Below are positions 1 through 7,899 of a DNA stretch of 27,080 nucleotides, in pieces. The notes under the pieces were generated by a model, which did not search any database, was not told where the DNA came from, and was given only the letters and a program-made list of their open reading frames with translations. Every line of letters begins with the position of its first letter. Position 1 is the stretch's first letter. The stretch comes from Enterococcus diestrammenae (GTDB lineage: Bacteria > Bacillota > Bacilli > Lactobacillales > Enterococcaceae), in the NCBI RefSeq assembly GCF_009933255.1, contig NZ_MAEI01000038.1, forward strand, positions 1 through 27,080, written 5' to 3'. The translations under genes were made by a program, and so were the position numbers.

Positions 1-172
1 AATTATGAAATTAGCTCATATAGTCATTATTATTACGTATTTTTTATTTTTTTGAATGTTTTTAGTGAGTATTAAATAATGACTAAATCTATTATCAACT
101 AAGAAGAGCGACTTTCTTTTTGACAGGCACTTAAGAAAGTTTTTCTCTTGGTTATTCAAAGGGAGGAAAAAG

Positions 173-1399
173 ATGGTGTTTTGGGAAGTGTTGATAGTAC
201 TGGGGTTCGTTTTACTGGTAGTGAGTGGATGGCGCTTATGGCGTGCTTTTCGACAGAAGAAGCCCAAAAAGCCCGTCTTATTAATCGCAGTCGGTAGCCT
301 GCTCTTGATGGCAGCTGGTGGTAGTCAAGTACCCGTAGAAGCGGCGTATTTGAAAATCTCCCCCCAACAACTAGAAACCGATCCAACTGGGAATTGCCAC
401 CTAGAAGGAACTACCAATAGTGAAGCGGAATTGTTCATTGACGGCGAAGAAATTTCTCATGAAGGAACCTTTACTTATGATATCCAGTTAGTCGATGATG
501 GCACTAAGGAACTAGTGATTAAAAGTGTCTTTCGAGGAGAAGAAACAGTCAAAACCATAGAAATCACTCCTTCGACTGGCTATCTCGCTCATTTGGAGAG
601 TCAAGCGGAAAAAGAGCGCCTCAAATTGGCAGATACTGCTCTAGCTACTGCAGAAAAAGAACCTTCCCAAGATCACTTTGATGTGGCCTTTACCCAAATC
701 CAAGCATTAAGCCAAAGCTATCCCGAACTGGAACAACGATTAGAAGATGTGGCCGATTACTTGGAGATTCTTGGCTCGCTTGAGGAGCTAGAGCAAGAAC
801 CGACTCGTGAAGGCCTAGTAGCAATTCAAACCCAAGTGGCAGCATCCCCTTTAGCAAAAGATGCACTCACAAAACGTGTAGCAGCGTGCGAAAAACAAGT
901 ACACGAGCAAGAAAAAAATACGAAATTAGTCGCCGCTGCCAAAGAAAAAATCAAGCACGCGGAAACAACTCTTGCCAATGACGACTATCAATCAGCTTTA
1001 GAGGCGTTAACAACCTTACCCACAAAACAGCCTACCTTAGAAAAACGCCTGCAAAATCTTCACCATGCTATCGAAGAAAAACAAGCAGCAGAAAAAGCAC
1101 AAGCTGACGCTGAGAAAAAATCCGCTCAAGAAAAAGAAGCACAAGAAAAAGCCACTCAAGAAAAAGCCGCCGAAGAGCAACGTCAACAAGAAATTCAAGC
1201 AGCTCAAGAGCAAGAACAAATTCAACAACAAGCACAGGATCAACAAACAACTCAAGAAGCCGCCGTTGGTCAAACTGTGATGGTGACTCCAACTGGCTCA
1301 AAATACCATACCCATAAATGTGGCAATGGTAATTTTACACCAGCAACCCTTGAGGAAGCATTAGCCCGTAATTTGACTCCTTGTAGCAAGTGCTTCTAA
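173..1399 (+). CDS. Membrane-anchored coiled-coil protein with C-terminal His/Cys motif
   Basis: 408 residues, preceded by GGGAGG about 7 nt before the ATG. The N-terminus has two hydrophobic segments (about residues 4-21 and 35-52) separated by a basic stretch, so the protein is probably membrane-anchored. Residues about 55-130 look like a beta-rich extracellular domain. Residues about 135-360 are helical and rich in Glu, Lys, Gln and Ala, especially 300-360, predicting a long coiled coil. The last 32 residues carry H379, H381, C383 and a final C404-x-x-C407, a possible zinc site; similar short 'TPTG.KYH...C' tails occur at the ends of secreted Firmicute proteins. Function is not recognised; an envelope-associated role is inferred. 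It is monocistronic in this window. Confidence 0.8.
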   Translation: MVFWEVLIVLGFVLLVVSGWRLWRAFRQKKPKKPVLLIAVGSLLLMAAGGSQVPVEAAYLKISPQQLETDPTGNCHLEGTTNSEAELFIDGEEISHEGTFTYDIQLVDDGTKELVIKSVFRGEETVKTIEITPSTGYLAHLESQAEKERLKLADTALATAEKEPSQDHFDVAFTQIQALSQSYPELEQRLEDVADYLEILGSLEELEQEPTREGLVAIQTQVAASPLAKDALTKRVAACEKQVHEQEKNTKLVAAAKEKIKHAETTLANDDYQSALEALTTLPTKQPTLEKRLQNLHHAIEEKQAAEKAQADAEKKSAQEKEAQEKATQEKAAEEQRQQEIQAAQEQEQIQQQAQDQQTTQEAAVGQTVMVTPTGSKYHTHKCGNGNFTPATLEEALARNLTPCSKCF

Positions 1400-1623
1400 A
1401 AAAGCCAGTTGTCCTTGTTTCCAGTAGATCCCTCGGGCTGTAGTGAGAGCGGGAAATACCCACCAAAGAACCGTTGTCTTTTGCTAGCTCAACTTAGCGA
1501 TTTCTACTTAGATGAACTAGCAACGACAAACCCGTTTTACGTTGGGCATTTCTCGGTCCAACTTCAGCTATTTCAATTCCTAGTTCGCTAAATTTCTCCA
1601 TTTTTGAGGCATCGAAAAACCAT
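1400..1623. other. Intergenic stretch without a recognised gene
   Basis: Short open frames occur here (for example 1494-1676 minus and 1409-1591 plus), but none has a convincing ribosome binding site or a recognisable product. The sequence is of ordinary composition. It may hold the decayed end of a lost gene; nothing further can be supported. Confidence 0.4.
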
Positions 1624-1716
1624 ATAAAAGCTCCTAGCCAATTCAGTATCCAAACTAGCAAAAGTCGTTGATTCAACGATTTTCCAGCTTGATTACATTT
1701 GGCTAGGAGCTTTTAT
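1624..1716. terminator. Large 18-bp inverted repeat between convergent genes
   Basis: Positions 1624-1641 and 1699-1716 are perfect inverted complements (18 bp), enclosing 57 nt that contain a second small palindrome at 1666-1678 (CGTTGA-T-TCAACG). The A-rich and T-rich outer edges give U-tracts in both directions, so it can terminate both the coiled-coil gene (plus) and mgsA (minus). The loop is much longer than in a normal intrinsic terminator. Confidence 0.55.
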
Positions 1717-1724
1717 GGCATCAT

Positions 1725-2147
1725 TTAAAATGACAAGGGTTTGTTTTCCATCTCATGGACAATTTCACGGAAATCCGCAAAACCGGCTTGCAAACCGCGA
1801 ATCAAAATTTCAGCTGTTCCGATATTGGTGGCCAACGGGATTTCATAGACATCACAGAGGCGAATCAAGGCCGTCACGTCTGGTTCATGGGGTTGGGCAG
1901 CTAAAGGATCTCGTAAAAAGATGACCATATCCAAATCGTCCTCAGAAATCATCGCGCCGATTTGTTGGTCACCACCGAGAGGGCCGCTTTTATAGCGATG
2001 AACAGGCAACCCTGTGGCTTCTTGAATTCGCAATCCGGTAGTCCCAGTAGCATATAGTTGATGATTCGCTAAGATTTCTCGGTAAGCGGTAGTCATCTGA
2101 ACCATTAAATCCTTCTTACGATCATGAGCAATCAATGCAATTTTCAT
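1725..2147 (-). CDS. mgsA: Methylglyoxal synthase
   Basis: 140 residues from an ATG at 2147, preceded by GGAGG with 7 nt spacing; an in-frame upstream extension to 2207 has no such site. It converts dihydroxyacetone phosphate to methylglyoxal and phosphate, a cytosolic bypass of lower glycolysis. Motifs match the family in order: H8-D9 near the N-terminus, GTTG (35-38), [11 protein letters not shown] (54-64) with the catalytic aspartate D60, FLRDP (78-82), H87 and D90, and the C-terminal TNIGTAE. Length is about that of Bacillus MgsA. It lies downstream of the HAD phosphatase gene on the same strand, with a hairpin between them, so cotranscription is uncertain. Confidence 0.95.
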   Translation of the reverse strand: MKIALIAHDRKKDLMVQMTTAYREILANHQLYATGTTGLRIQEATGLPVHRYKSGPLGGDQQIGAMISEDDLDMVIFLRDPLAAQPHEPDVTALIRLCDVYEIPLATNIGTAEILIRGLQAGFADFREIVHEMENKPLSF

Positions 2148-2195
2148 GTCTTTCCTCCATCTCCTACCGGCTATACCGGTCCTTTTGTAAAAGAT

Positions 2196-2242
2196 ACCAC
2201 GAAACAAGGGCGGGATAAAGGCCGGTGCCGAAGTTTCGTGGT
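2196..2242 (-). terminator. Hairpin terminator after the HAD phosphatase gene
   Basis: ACCACGAAAC at 2196-2205 pairs perfectly with GTTTCGTGGT at 2233-2242. On the minus strand the stem is followed by a T-rich stretch (ATCTTTT), as expected for an intrinsic terminator between the HAD gene and mgsA. Confidence 0.6.
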
Positions 2243-2258
2243 CTGGATGTCAGTCCGT

Positions 2259-3035
2259 CTAAATCAATTCCAAGGTTTTTAAAGCTTTCCAAATCCCATC
2301 ATGGTCACAGTCCGCCGTCACCATATCCGCTTGGGACTGTACGTCGCTTGCGGCATTCCCCATCGCCACACCGACACCAGCTTGGCTAAGCATTTCCTTG
2401 TCATTATTGCCATCCCCAAAAGCGATGATATCTTGTGGCGCAATCCCTACCCGCTCTGCTAGAAACTGGATAGTCGCTGCTTTAGAGCCATTTTGCGGCA
2501 CGACATCGACACAATTTTCATGCCAACGAACGAAACGAAACAGCGGAAAAGCGGCTTCAAATTGCCCCTGATACTCCGCACCAAAAAAGGCTAAAGCTTG
2601 GTACACTTCCTGTTCTTCAGGAAATTGGTCATCAAATTCTGGTACCCCAGCGCCAAAAGACATCATCGCTTGGGCCATCGCTCCCACATTATTGGATGTC
2701 AGACGCCGAGCCCGGTCCATTTCAATAAAGGCGGTATCGATGCCTTGCTGGTTGGCGGTAGTGACTAGGCGATCCAGCTCATTGGCATCAAGCAAATGCT
2801 TGAATACTTGGTTGTGGCTTAAAAAGGCGGCCGAACCATTGCAGACGATATAGTTTTCAAAATCCAAGTCTCGGATGACGTCTCGTGCTAAGTAGCGGCT
2901 GCGGCCTGTGGCAACCGTGACTAGATGTCCGGCTTCTTTTAGCTGCACCAAGGCTTCTCGAGTGCTATCCAAAGCTTTCTTATCCGTTCCTAATAACGTA
3001 CCGTCGATGTCAAATGCGATCAATTTGCGTTTCAT
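2259..3035 (-). CDS. Cof-type HAD-IIB phosphatase
   Basis: 258 residues. The HAD motif I, FDIDGTLLG, is at residues 8-16 with nucleophile D9 and acid/base D11. Motif II is VATGRS (about 41-46) and motif IV is AFGDGNNDKEML (about 205-216), with the C2B cap between them. This is the Cof/YidA-like subfamily, cytosolic Mg-dependent phosphatases acting on sugar phosphates, FMN or similar small molecules; the substrate cannot be told from sequence. The start at 3035 has only a weak ribosome binding site, but the protein begins at the usual position before motif I. Confidence 0.92.
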   Translation of the reverse strand: MKRKLIAFDIDGTLLGTDKKALDSTREALVQLKEAGHLVTVATGRSRYLARDVIRDLDFENYIVCNGSAAFLSHNQVFKHLLDANELDRLVTTANQQGIDTAFIEMDRARRLTSNNVGAMAQAMMSFGAGVPEFDDQFPEEQEVYQALAFFGAEYQGQFEAAFPLFRFVRWHENCVDVVPQNGSKAATIQFLAERVGIAPQDIIAFGDGNNDKEMLSQAGVGVAMGNAASDVQSQADMVTADCDHDGIWKALKTLELI

Positions 3036-3115
3036 GATTGTCGTGATAACTCGCTTTCTTTTTATGTTTGATTAATGGTTGGGAGCATACTCTCCGACAC
3101 CTTTATTCCGTAAAA

Positions 3116-3769
3116 TTACAAATACTTGCTGCCTTCTCGAACTGCTAGTTTACTGAGCGCTGGATGGGTATCAATAAAGTCGGCCACCCATGTCGGGTTG
3201 GTCTTACTATATTCTCGCAAAGACCAGCCAATCGCTTTTTGAATGAAAAATTCATCCGTAGCCATATCCGCTAAGATTCCTTGGGCTAAGATCTCCTGAT
3301 TGGTCTGGGCTTTAAACTTCAACTGCAAATTAATCCCCACCCGGCGATACCAAAAATCCTCGTGACCATAAAGCCAGCCAAAGACCGTCGTCAACTGTTC
3401 TGGATGCAAAAAGCACCAGTCACTATAGACCTTCCGCCAAGCGTCGATGCTATCCCACCACTGTTTTTCTCCCAACAAAGGGAGCCAGTTTTCCAAGTCT
3501 CCCAAGGTGAGACGTTTGAGATTGTGTTGTGCCAAATCGATGGCGAAATACTGATACTCCCGCTCCGGTTGGCGATAATAAGCTGCGGCTGTCGCCACCA
3601 ATTCAGGCAATGCCCATTGCCGACTAGCAGTCAAAAACGGTTTTTCCAAGCGCCGGCGTTCCGGTGAAGGCACCCCACAAAAGGGAAACTGATTTTTCAT
3701 ATAAGCTGCCATGCTGGCGGCATTTTCCGGTTCAAAGGGAAACAAGCGGGTAATCGTCAGTTGTTCCAT
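3116..3769 (-). CDS. DNA alkylation repair protein (AlkD-like)
   Basis: 217 residues with AGGAG upstream of the ATG. The sequence is the HEAT-like helical repeat type of DNA alkylation repair enzymes (AlkC/AlkD superfamily). Recognisable pieces are the N-terminal FPFCGVPSPERR, the WWDSIDAW segment at about residues 104-111, YRRVGINLQL, and the C-terminal FFIQKAIGWSLREYSKTNP. Family members are glycosylases that release positively charged alkylated bases such as 3- and 7-methyladenine/guanine by wrapping DNA with the helical repeats. It is a single gene between the HAD and FNT genes, all on the minus strand. Confidence 0.9.
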   Translation of the reverse strand: MEQLTITRLFPFEPENAASMAAYMKNQFPFCGVPSPERRRLEKPFLTASRQWALPELVATAAAYYRQPEREYQYFAIDLAQHNLKRLTLGDLENWLPLLGEKQWWDSIDAWRKVYSDWCFLHPEQLTTVFGWLYGHEDFWYRRVGINLQLKFKAQTNQEILAQGILADMATDEFFIQKAIGWSLREYSKTNPTWVADFIDTHPALSKLAVREGSKYL

Positions 3770-3803
3770 TTCCTAGCTCCTATCAAAAAATAAATGACGC
3801 AAA

Positions 3804-3833
3804 ACAAGCGACGATGCTACCACCGCCGCTTGT
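3804..3833 (-). terminator. Terminator of the FNT gene
   Basis: ACAAGCG (3804-3810) pairs with CGCTTGT (3827-3833) just past the FNT stop codon; on the minus strand the stem is followed by TTTGCG. A short U-tract makes it a modest terminator. Confidence 0.5.
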
Positions 3834-3836
3834 TAC

Positions 3837-4634
3837 TTAATCTACATAAGTTGATTTAGAATTGTTCAACCAAGCATAGCCCAATCCCATCACTAAACCG
3901 CCACCGATGTAATTACCAATCAGAGCGAAAAATAAGTTGTGAGCCACACTCGCTACCGTCATGCCTTCCAAAGCCCCACCAGATGCTACAAAAGCCAACG
4001 TAAAGGCTGAGAAATTGGCAATCACGTGTTCATACCCTAGAAAAGCAAAAATGAAGATAACAAAAATAATGGCCGCCACTTTACCAGCGTCATCTTTCAT
4101 GCGCATCGAAATCATTACCGCAGTGTTAACCACGATATTGGCAAACATCCCCTCGATGAGAATCTGTCCCGTCGATTTTGCTAGTTTTGCTTGAATCGAA
4201 GTGAACAGAAAATTATCTGCTTCTAATCCTTGAAACGGCACTGTCTGACCAATCAAAAAGGCAAACAAAACACCGCCGATTAAGTTAAACAAAATACAGG
4301 TAAATAAAATCTTCGCTGCTAACGGAATACTCAAGCGTTTGCGATATACCCCGACAGTCATATAAAGCATGTTGGAAGTGCCTAACTCGGCATTCATATA
4401 CAAAATCATCACTAAAGACCAACTAAACATAAAGGCATACAGCATCTTGCCAAGTCCTGGGGCGATATGTTCCCCCTTCATGGCAATCGCAAATGCCACG
4501 CCTGTTCCCAAAGTCAGAAACAAACAAGCCAGCATCGCACGGACTGCATAGCGCAAATAACTACCCTCGATTAGATCTACTTTTTTCTCAATGGAGGTAT
4601 CAATCTTTTCAAATAATGGGGATACCGGATTCAT
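3837..4634 (-). CDS. Formate/nitrite transporter family channel
   Basis: 265 residues with AAAGGAG upstream. Six hydrophobic segments (about 32-52, 65-83, 107-128, 155-176, 187-203 and 225-255) fit the FNT fold, a pentameric channel for formate, nitrite or hydrosulfide. Family signatures visible are the LGTSNMLYM stretch (84-92), corresponding to the omega-loop region, the conserved G-Y-E-H-V-I-A-N (200-207) with pore histidine H203, and GNYIGGG near the C-terminus. Which anion is carried is not clear. In fermentative lactic acid bacteria formate export is a reasonable guess, but no pyruvate formate-lyase gene is next to it. Confidence 0.92.
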   Translation of the reverse strand: MNPVSPLFEKIDTSIEKKVDLIEGSYLRYAVRAMLACLFLTLGTGVAFAIAMKGEHIAPGLGKMLYAFMFSWSLVMILYMNAELGTSNMLYMTVGVYRKRLSIPLAAKILFTCILFNLIGGVLFAFLIGQTVPFQGLEADNFLFTSIQAKLAKSTGQILIEGMFANIVVNTAVMISMRMKDDAGKVAAIIFVIFIFAFLGYEHVIANFSAFTLAFVASGGALEGMTVASVAHNLFFALIGNYIGGGLVMGLGYAWLNNSKSTYVD

Positions 4635-4731
4635 CTCTTCTCTTCTCCTTTAGTCTCTGTCCCAAAACGGCAAAACGACCGAGCTTTCATTGTTCCTGCA
4701 GGCAGTCACAAAAAAGCCCATATACCTTACT

Positions 4732-4760
4732 ATTGTAAGGAGAAAACCTTATTTTGTAAA
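4732..4760 (-). promoter_or_regulatory. Probable promoter of the FNT gene
   Basis: On the minus strand TTTACA (4755-4760) and TACAAT (4732-4737) are separated by 17 bp. The -10 box lies inside a 6-bp inverted repeat (CCTTAC-tatt-GTAAGG, 4725-4740) that could be an operator. Confidence 0.5.
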
Positions 4761-5205
4761 GAAAAAAATGAAAACAAATGAAAACAATCATTCGCGTTTT
4801 CAAGTTTAAATTGCTCGCTGCCTTCATCTGAATCTATCATAGCAAGAAACCCTTCTCTCGCAAAGAAAAGCAGCTCATTCTAAAAGTACTTCATTGGTAA
4901 AAAAGCCCAGAAAACGATTGACCTGAAAGCCTTCCCTCAGTATACTGGAAAGACTAACTTTTACTTAGCAAAAGATCAATTGGACTGAGAGCTTTCTACC
5001 CTATATTCCTCCATTTGAAACTACACTTTTGTCTTGTCTCCAAGTAATAAATGAAATGAATGCCTGGGTAGACTCACCAACTAACCCCTCCATCACAAGT
5101 AGCTAAAACTAATCCATCCTACCAAAAAAGCTTCACGAACTCCCCCAACTGTCTACGCAAGCAAGAGGGGTTCATGAAGTCAAGGCGATAAAAAGGAGGC
5201 TAATC
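4761..5205. other. Long intergenic region with a hairpin
   Basis: No coding sequence is seen here. A strong imperfect hairpin lies at 5131-5179 (CTTCACGAACTCCCC against GAGGGGTTCATGAAG). On the minus strand it is followed by a T-run, so it can act as a terminator of leftward transcription from the kinase-like gene region. Confidence 0.45.
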
Positions 5206-5712
5206 ATGGCTGATTATCAACGTATTCTCATCTTAGGAACTCCCGGCGCTGGCAAGTCAACCCTCACCACCCAGCTGGCAAAGCACATGCACTTGCCAGC
5301 CGTGCGCTTAGATCAACTGTTTTGGGTAGACGACCAGCACACCATCACCACTGATGAACTTCTCGAAAAACTTCAGCCAATCCTTGCAACTGACGAATGG
5401 ATCATCGATGGCAACTACGCTTCCACCTTGTCCCAACGTCTGCCCCGGACGCAGCTGGTGATTTTGCTAAAAGTACCTCGTCTCGTAGCTATTTGGCGCG
5501 TCATCAAACGTTACCTCACCTATCGTGGCAAAGGAGCTAGCAATCCTGGTGGGAATCCGGATACCATTGATTGGGAGTTTATCTCTTACATTTGGCATTT
5601 TCCCGAACGCCAAGGACGAGAAGCCCAGCAGCTTTTAGATAATGCCCCGCCAGACCTCCGCATCATCACTGCCAAAAACCGCCAAGATGTCTTTGACCAG
5701 CTTTTTAAGTAA
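5206..5712 (+). CDS. P-loop kinase-like protein ('topology modulation' / FlaR-like)
   Basis: 168 residues, with AAAGGAGG upstream. A Walker A motif GTPGAGKST sits at residues 11-19. The rest resembles the adenylate-kinase-like family annotated as topology modulation protein: LDQLFW after the first helix, WIIDGNY (about 65-71), and a basic lid-like stretch RVIKRYLTYRGK. These proteins are probably small-molecule or nucleotide kinases; the biological substrate is not known. It lies upstream of rpsD but a separate promoter follows it, so it is probably its own unit. Confidence 0.85.
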   Translation: MADYQRILILGTPGAGKSTLTTQLAKHMHLPAVRLDQLFWVDDQHTITTDELLEKLQPILATDEWIIDGNYASTLSQRLPRTQLVILLKVPRLVAIWRVIKRYLTYRGKGASNPGGNPDTIDWEFISYIWHFPERQGREAQQLLDNAPPDLRIITAKNRQDVFDQLFK

Positions 5713-5754
5713 AGCTAATCTTTCCTTAGATTTTTCCTTTTTTGACGGGAAAAC

Positions 5755-5784
5755 TTGACGCTAGCTAGCCATCTGTCGTATACT
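5755..5784 (+). promoter_or_regulatory. rpsD promoter
   Basis: TTGACG (5755-5760) and TATACT (5779-5784) are separated by 18 bp, about 180 bp before the rpsD start codon. This is a near-consensus sigma-A promoter, as expected for a ribosomal protein gene. Confidence 0.7.
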
Positions 5785-5791
5785 ATGCTTT

Positions 5792-5950
5792 GTGTAAAAT
5801 AATGCAGCAGAAAAATAATAGCTCGTCCCCAGTCTGGCGCTGGTTTACCAGTTCAATTGTGTAACCGCGGCTGCAAAAGGTGAAGATTGAAGGACAGACT
5901 GTACGATTATGAATTTTTCATCGGATTATTTTACTCCAACTAATTTAATT
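5792..5950 (+). promoter_or_regulatory. Structured rpsD leader (probable S4 autoregulatory RNA)
   Basis: About 170 nt separate the promoter from the rpsD ATG. The leader can fold with an outer helix CAGTCTG (5830-5836) against CAGACTG (5895-5901) enclosing a small hairpin CTGGT-tt-ACCAG (5840-5851). In Bacillus subtilis and relatives the monocistronic rpsD gene has a long structured leader to which S4 binds to repress its own synthesis. Position and base pairing support the same here; no covariance check was possible. Confidence 0.6.
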
Positions 5951-5963
5951 GGAGGAATTTTAA

Positions 5964-6575
5964 ATGTCTCGTTATACAGGACCATCTTGGAAACAATCTC
6001 GTCGTTTAGGCGTATCATTGTCCGGCACTGGTAAAGAATTGGCACGTCGCCCTTTCCCACCAGGTCAACACGGACCAAACAGCCGTGGTAAAAAATCAGA
6101 ATACGGCTTGCAATTAACTGAAAAACAAAAACTACGTCATATGTTCGGTTTGAACGAACGTCAATTCCGTAACTTGTTTGTCAAAGCTAGCAAAATCAAA
6201 GAAGGTAAACACGGTGTTAACTTCATGATCTTGTTGGAACAACGCTTGGACAACATGGTTTACCGTCTTGGTTTGGCTTCTACTCGTCGCCAAGCACGCC
6301 AATTGGTTAACCACGGTCATATCACAGTTGACGGCAAACGCGTTGACATCCCTTCATACCACGTTGAAGTAGGTCAAGTGATTTCTGTTCGTGAAAAATC
6401 TAAAAATATGGTCACGATCAAAGAAGCTGTTGAAGCAACAATCGGCCGTCCTGCTTTTGTAAGCTTTGACGACGAAAAATTAGAAGGTTCATTGACTCGC
6501 TTGCCAGAACGCGACGAAATGACTTCAGACGTTGACGAATCATTCATCGTTGAATTCTACAACAAATTAATGTAA
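5964..6575 (+). CDS. rpsD: 30S ribosomal protein S4
   Basis: 203 residues, the usual length for Firmicute S4, with TTGGAGGAA before the ATG. S4 binds 16S rRNA early in assembly of the small subunit and autoregulates its own mRNA. The sequence starts [16 protein letters not shown] and has the S4 RNA-binding domain ([31 protein letters not shown], about 95-125). It is a separate gene, as in Bacillus, rather than in the alpha operon. Its last seven codons form part of the 26-bp core repeat of the integrated element; the gene is left intact. Confidence 0.98.
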   Translation: MSRYTGPSWKQSRRLGVSLSGTGKELARRPFPPGQHGPNSRGKKSEYGLQLTEKQKLRHMFGLNERQFRNLFVKASKIKEGKHGVNFMILLEQRLDNMVYRLGLASTRRQARQLVNHGHITVDGKRVDIPSYHVEVGQVISVREKSKNMVTIKEAVEATIGRPAFVSFDDEKLEGSLTRLPERDEMTSDVDESFIVEFYNKLM

Positions 6576-6579
6576 TCTC
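6554..6579 (+). repeat. Left attachment core (att repeat in rpsD 3' end)
   Basis: This 26-bp sequence begins ATTCTACAAC and ends ATGTAATCTC. It is identical to 14829-14854. It covers the last codons and stop codon of rpsD plus 4 nt, so integration restores the full reading frame. Confidence 0.9.
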
Positions 6580-6587
6580 GTCATACT

Positions 6588-6630
6588 TCACCCAAATCCT
6601 TGTATATCAAGGTTTTGGGTGATTTTTTTG
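6588..6630 (+). terminator. Element-borne terminator for rpsD
   Basis: A hairpin CACCCAAATCCTTG / CAAGGTTTTGGGTG followed by ATTTTTTTG lies just after the left att core, that is, inside the element. It replaces the native rpsD terminator, which is displaced to 14866-14908. Its right arm overlaps the last codons of the convergent integrase gene. Confidence 0.75.
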
Positions 6631-7848
6631 CTTATTTTTTTGAGAAATTGGATTTGGCTTAGTTTTTGGCTTAGTTGGTTTTGAGTCTAAGTAATCCATC
6701 AAAGTGTCTACCGTTTTTTGGCTCATATCTTCCCCAACATGAGTATAGGTATCTAACGTTGTTTTAACACTTGAGTGACCCAATCGTGTTTGTACCTGTT
6801 TTGCGCTAGCTCCACTCTCAAACAATAAAGTCGCATGGGTATGACGTAAACTGTGGATATTAATATCCGGTAACTCCGCATGAGCCACAATCCTTTTCAA
6901 CATATCGTAAATGCTTGCGTGATGAAGAACATTTCCATTTCGCGAAAGAAAGATAAAGCCCTCATCAGCTTGGCTCATTCCTAGTGTTTCAAGGTAATCT
7001 TCTTGAATGTTTTTAAACACCATCAATCTCTTCATAGTGTTTTCATCCATAGTAATCACACGATTGGATGCCACATTTTTAGGTGTACCCAGTTTCCAGC
7101 CACTATTGCTATAAGTAAATGACTTGGTGACAGATATTGTTTTTTTCTGGAAATCAACATCCGACCATAATAAAGCGGTACATTCTCCAATCCTTAAACC
7201 AGATTGCGCCAATACACGAAAGAGTATTTTTTGTACTTCATTGATGTAACGATCATCTAGATTATCCAAATAAGAAAAAAATCGTTTCAATTCTTCTTTA
7301 CTGAGATAAAGTCTTTCCTTTTTCTTTTTTTCAACTTTGGGTTTAATTACATATTCAGTCGGGTCTTGGTCAAGTAAGCCGATACTGACACCATATCGAA
7401 TAATCTTAGAAACAATCTGCAAAATCTGATGATAGTATTTTGTGCCGTTAACTTCCATAAACTTGTCATAGTAGTTTTGCAAGGAAAGAACCGAAATATC
7501 CTCTAACTTCATATCCTTCAGATCAGGTAAAACATGCTGCTCTATTCTCTTTCTAGTCCCTCTTCCTGTCGATTCTTTTACACCTTTTAAATATTGTGGA
7601 TACCAAAGCTGATATAAGTCATTAAAGGTAACTACTTTTGATTCAGAAATTTTTTCTTTCCAAGCTTCCGGGTCGAATTCATAAACCATGCGATTATACT
7701 TACTCTTCACTTCCGCTTTGCTTTTCCCACGAATATTTGTGATTTTCTGTGATCCATTCGAGTATGTTCCAACATAGGTATTTGGGGAGATGAATCGCTT
7801 ATCTCCTTTTTTTGTTTGATACTCTTGAATCTTCTTGCTAATATCCAT
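6607..7848 (-). CDS. int: Tyrosine recombinase (site-specific integrase)
   Basis: 413 residues with AGGAGG upstream of the ATG. Order of domains: an N-terminal AP2-like arm-binding region (about 15-60), a SAM-like core-binding domain (about 70-165) and the catalytic domain (about 180-380). The full catalytic set is visible: R219 in SGLRIGE, K257, H332 and R335 in HSLRHTH, H358 in RLGHSS and nucleophile Y368 in LDTYTH. It resembles the Tn916/phage-type integrases of Firmicutes. It lies against the left att site and is read toward rpsD. An unusual Lys/Pro/Thr tail (390-413) is partly encoded by two tandem 12-bp repeats that recur at the other element end. The repressor gene lies 51 bp upstream on the same strand. 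Confidence 0.95.
   Translation of the reverse strand: MDISKKIQEYQTKKGDKRFISPNTYVGTYSNGSQKITNIRGKSKAEVKSKYNRMVYEFDPEAWKEKISESKVVTFNDLYQLWYPQYLKGVKESTGRGTRKRIEQHVLPDLKDMKLEDISVLSLQNYYDKFMEVNGTKYYHQILQIVSKIIRYGVSIGLLDQDPTEYVIKPKVEKKKKERLYLSKEELKRFFSYLDNLDDRYINEVQKILFRVLAQSGLRIGECTALLWSDVDFQKKTISVTKSFTYSNSGWKLGTPKNVASNRVITMDENTMKRLMVFKNIQEDYLETLGMSQADEGFIFLSRNGNVLHHASIYDMLKRIVAHAELPDINIHSLRHTHATLLFESGASAKQVQTRLGHSSVKTTLDTYTHVGEDMSQKTVDTLMDYLDSKPTKPKTKPNPISQKNKQKNHPKP
6653..6676 (+). repeat. Left arm-type repeats (2 x 12 bp)
   Basis: Two tandem copies of TTTGGCTTAGTT lie at 6653-6664 and 6665-6676, inside the integrase 3' end. The same tandem pair, in the same orientation, is at 14704-14727 near the right end. 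Arm-type integrase binding sites of this arrangement are known for Tn916-like elements; assignment here is inferred. Confidence 0.7.
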
Positions 7849-7899
7849 TCTATTTTTCCTCCTATTGTGTGGGGCACATAGGAAAGGAATAAACTTTTT

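Noticed and set aside
1037..1301. Several open frames on both strands inside the coiled-coil gene
   Set aside because: They are shadows produced by the repetitive Glu/Lys/Gln codons and have no ribosome binding sites.
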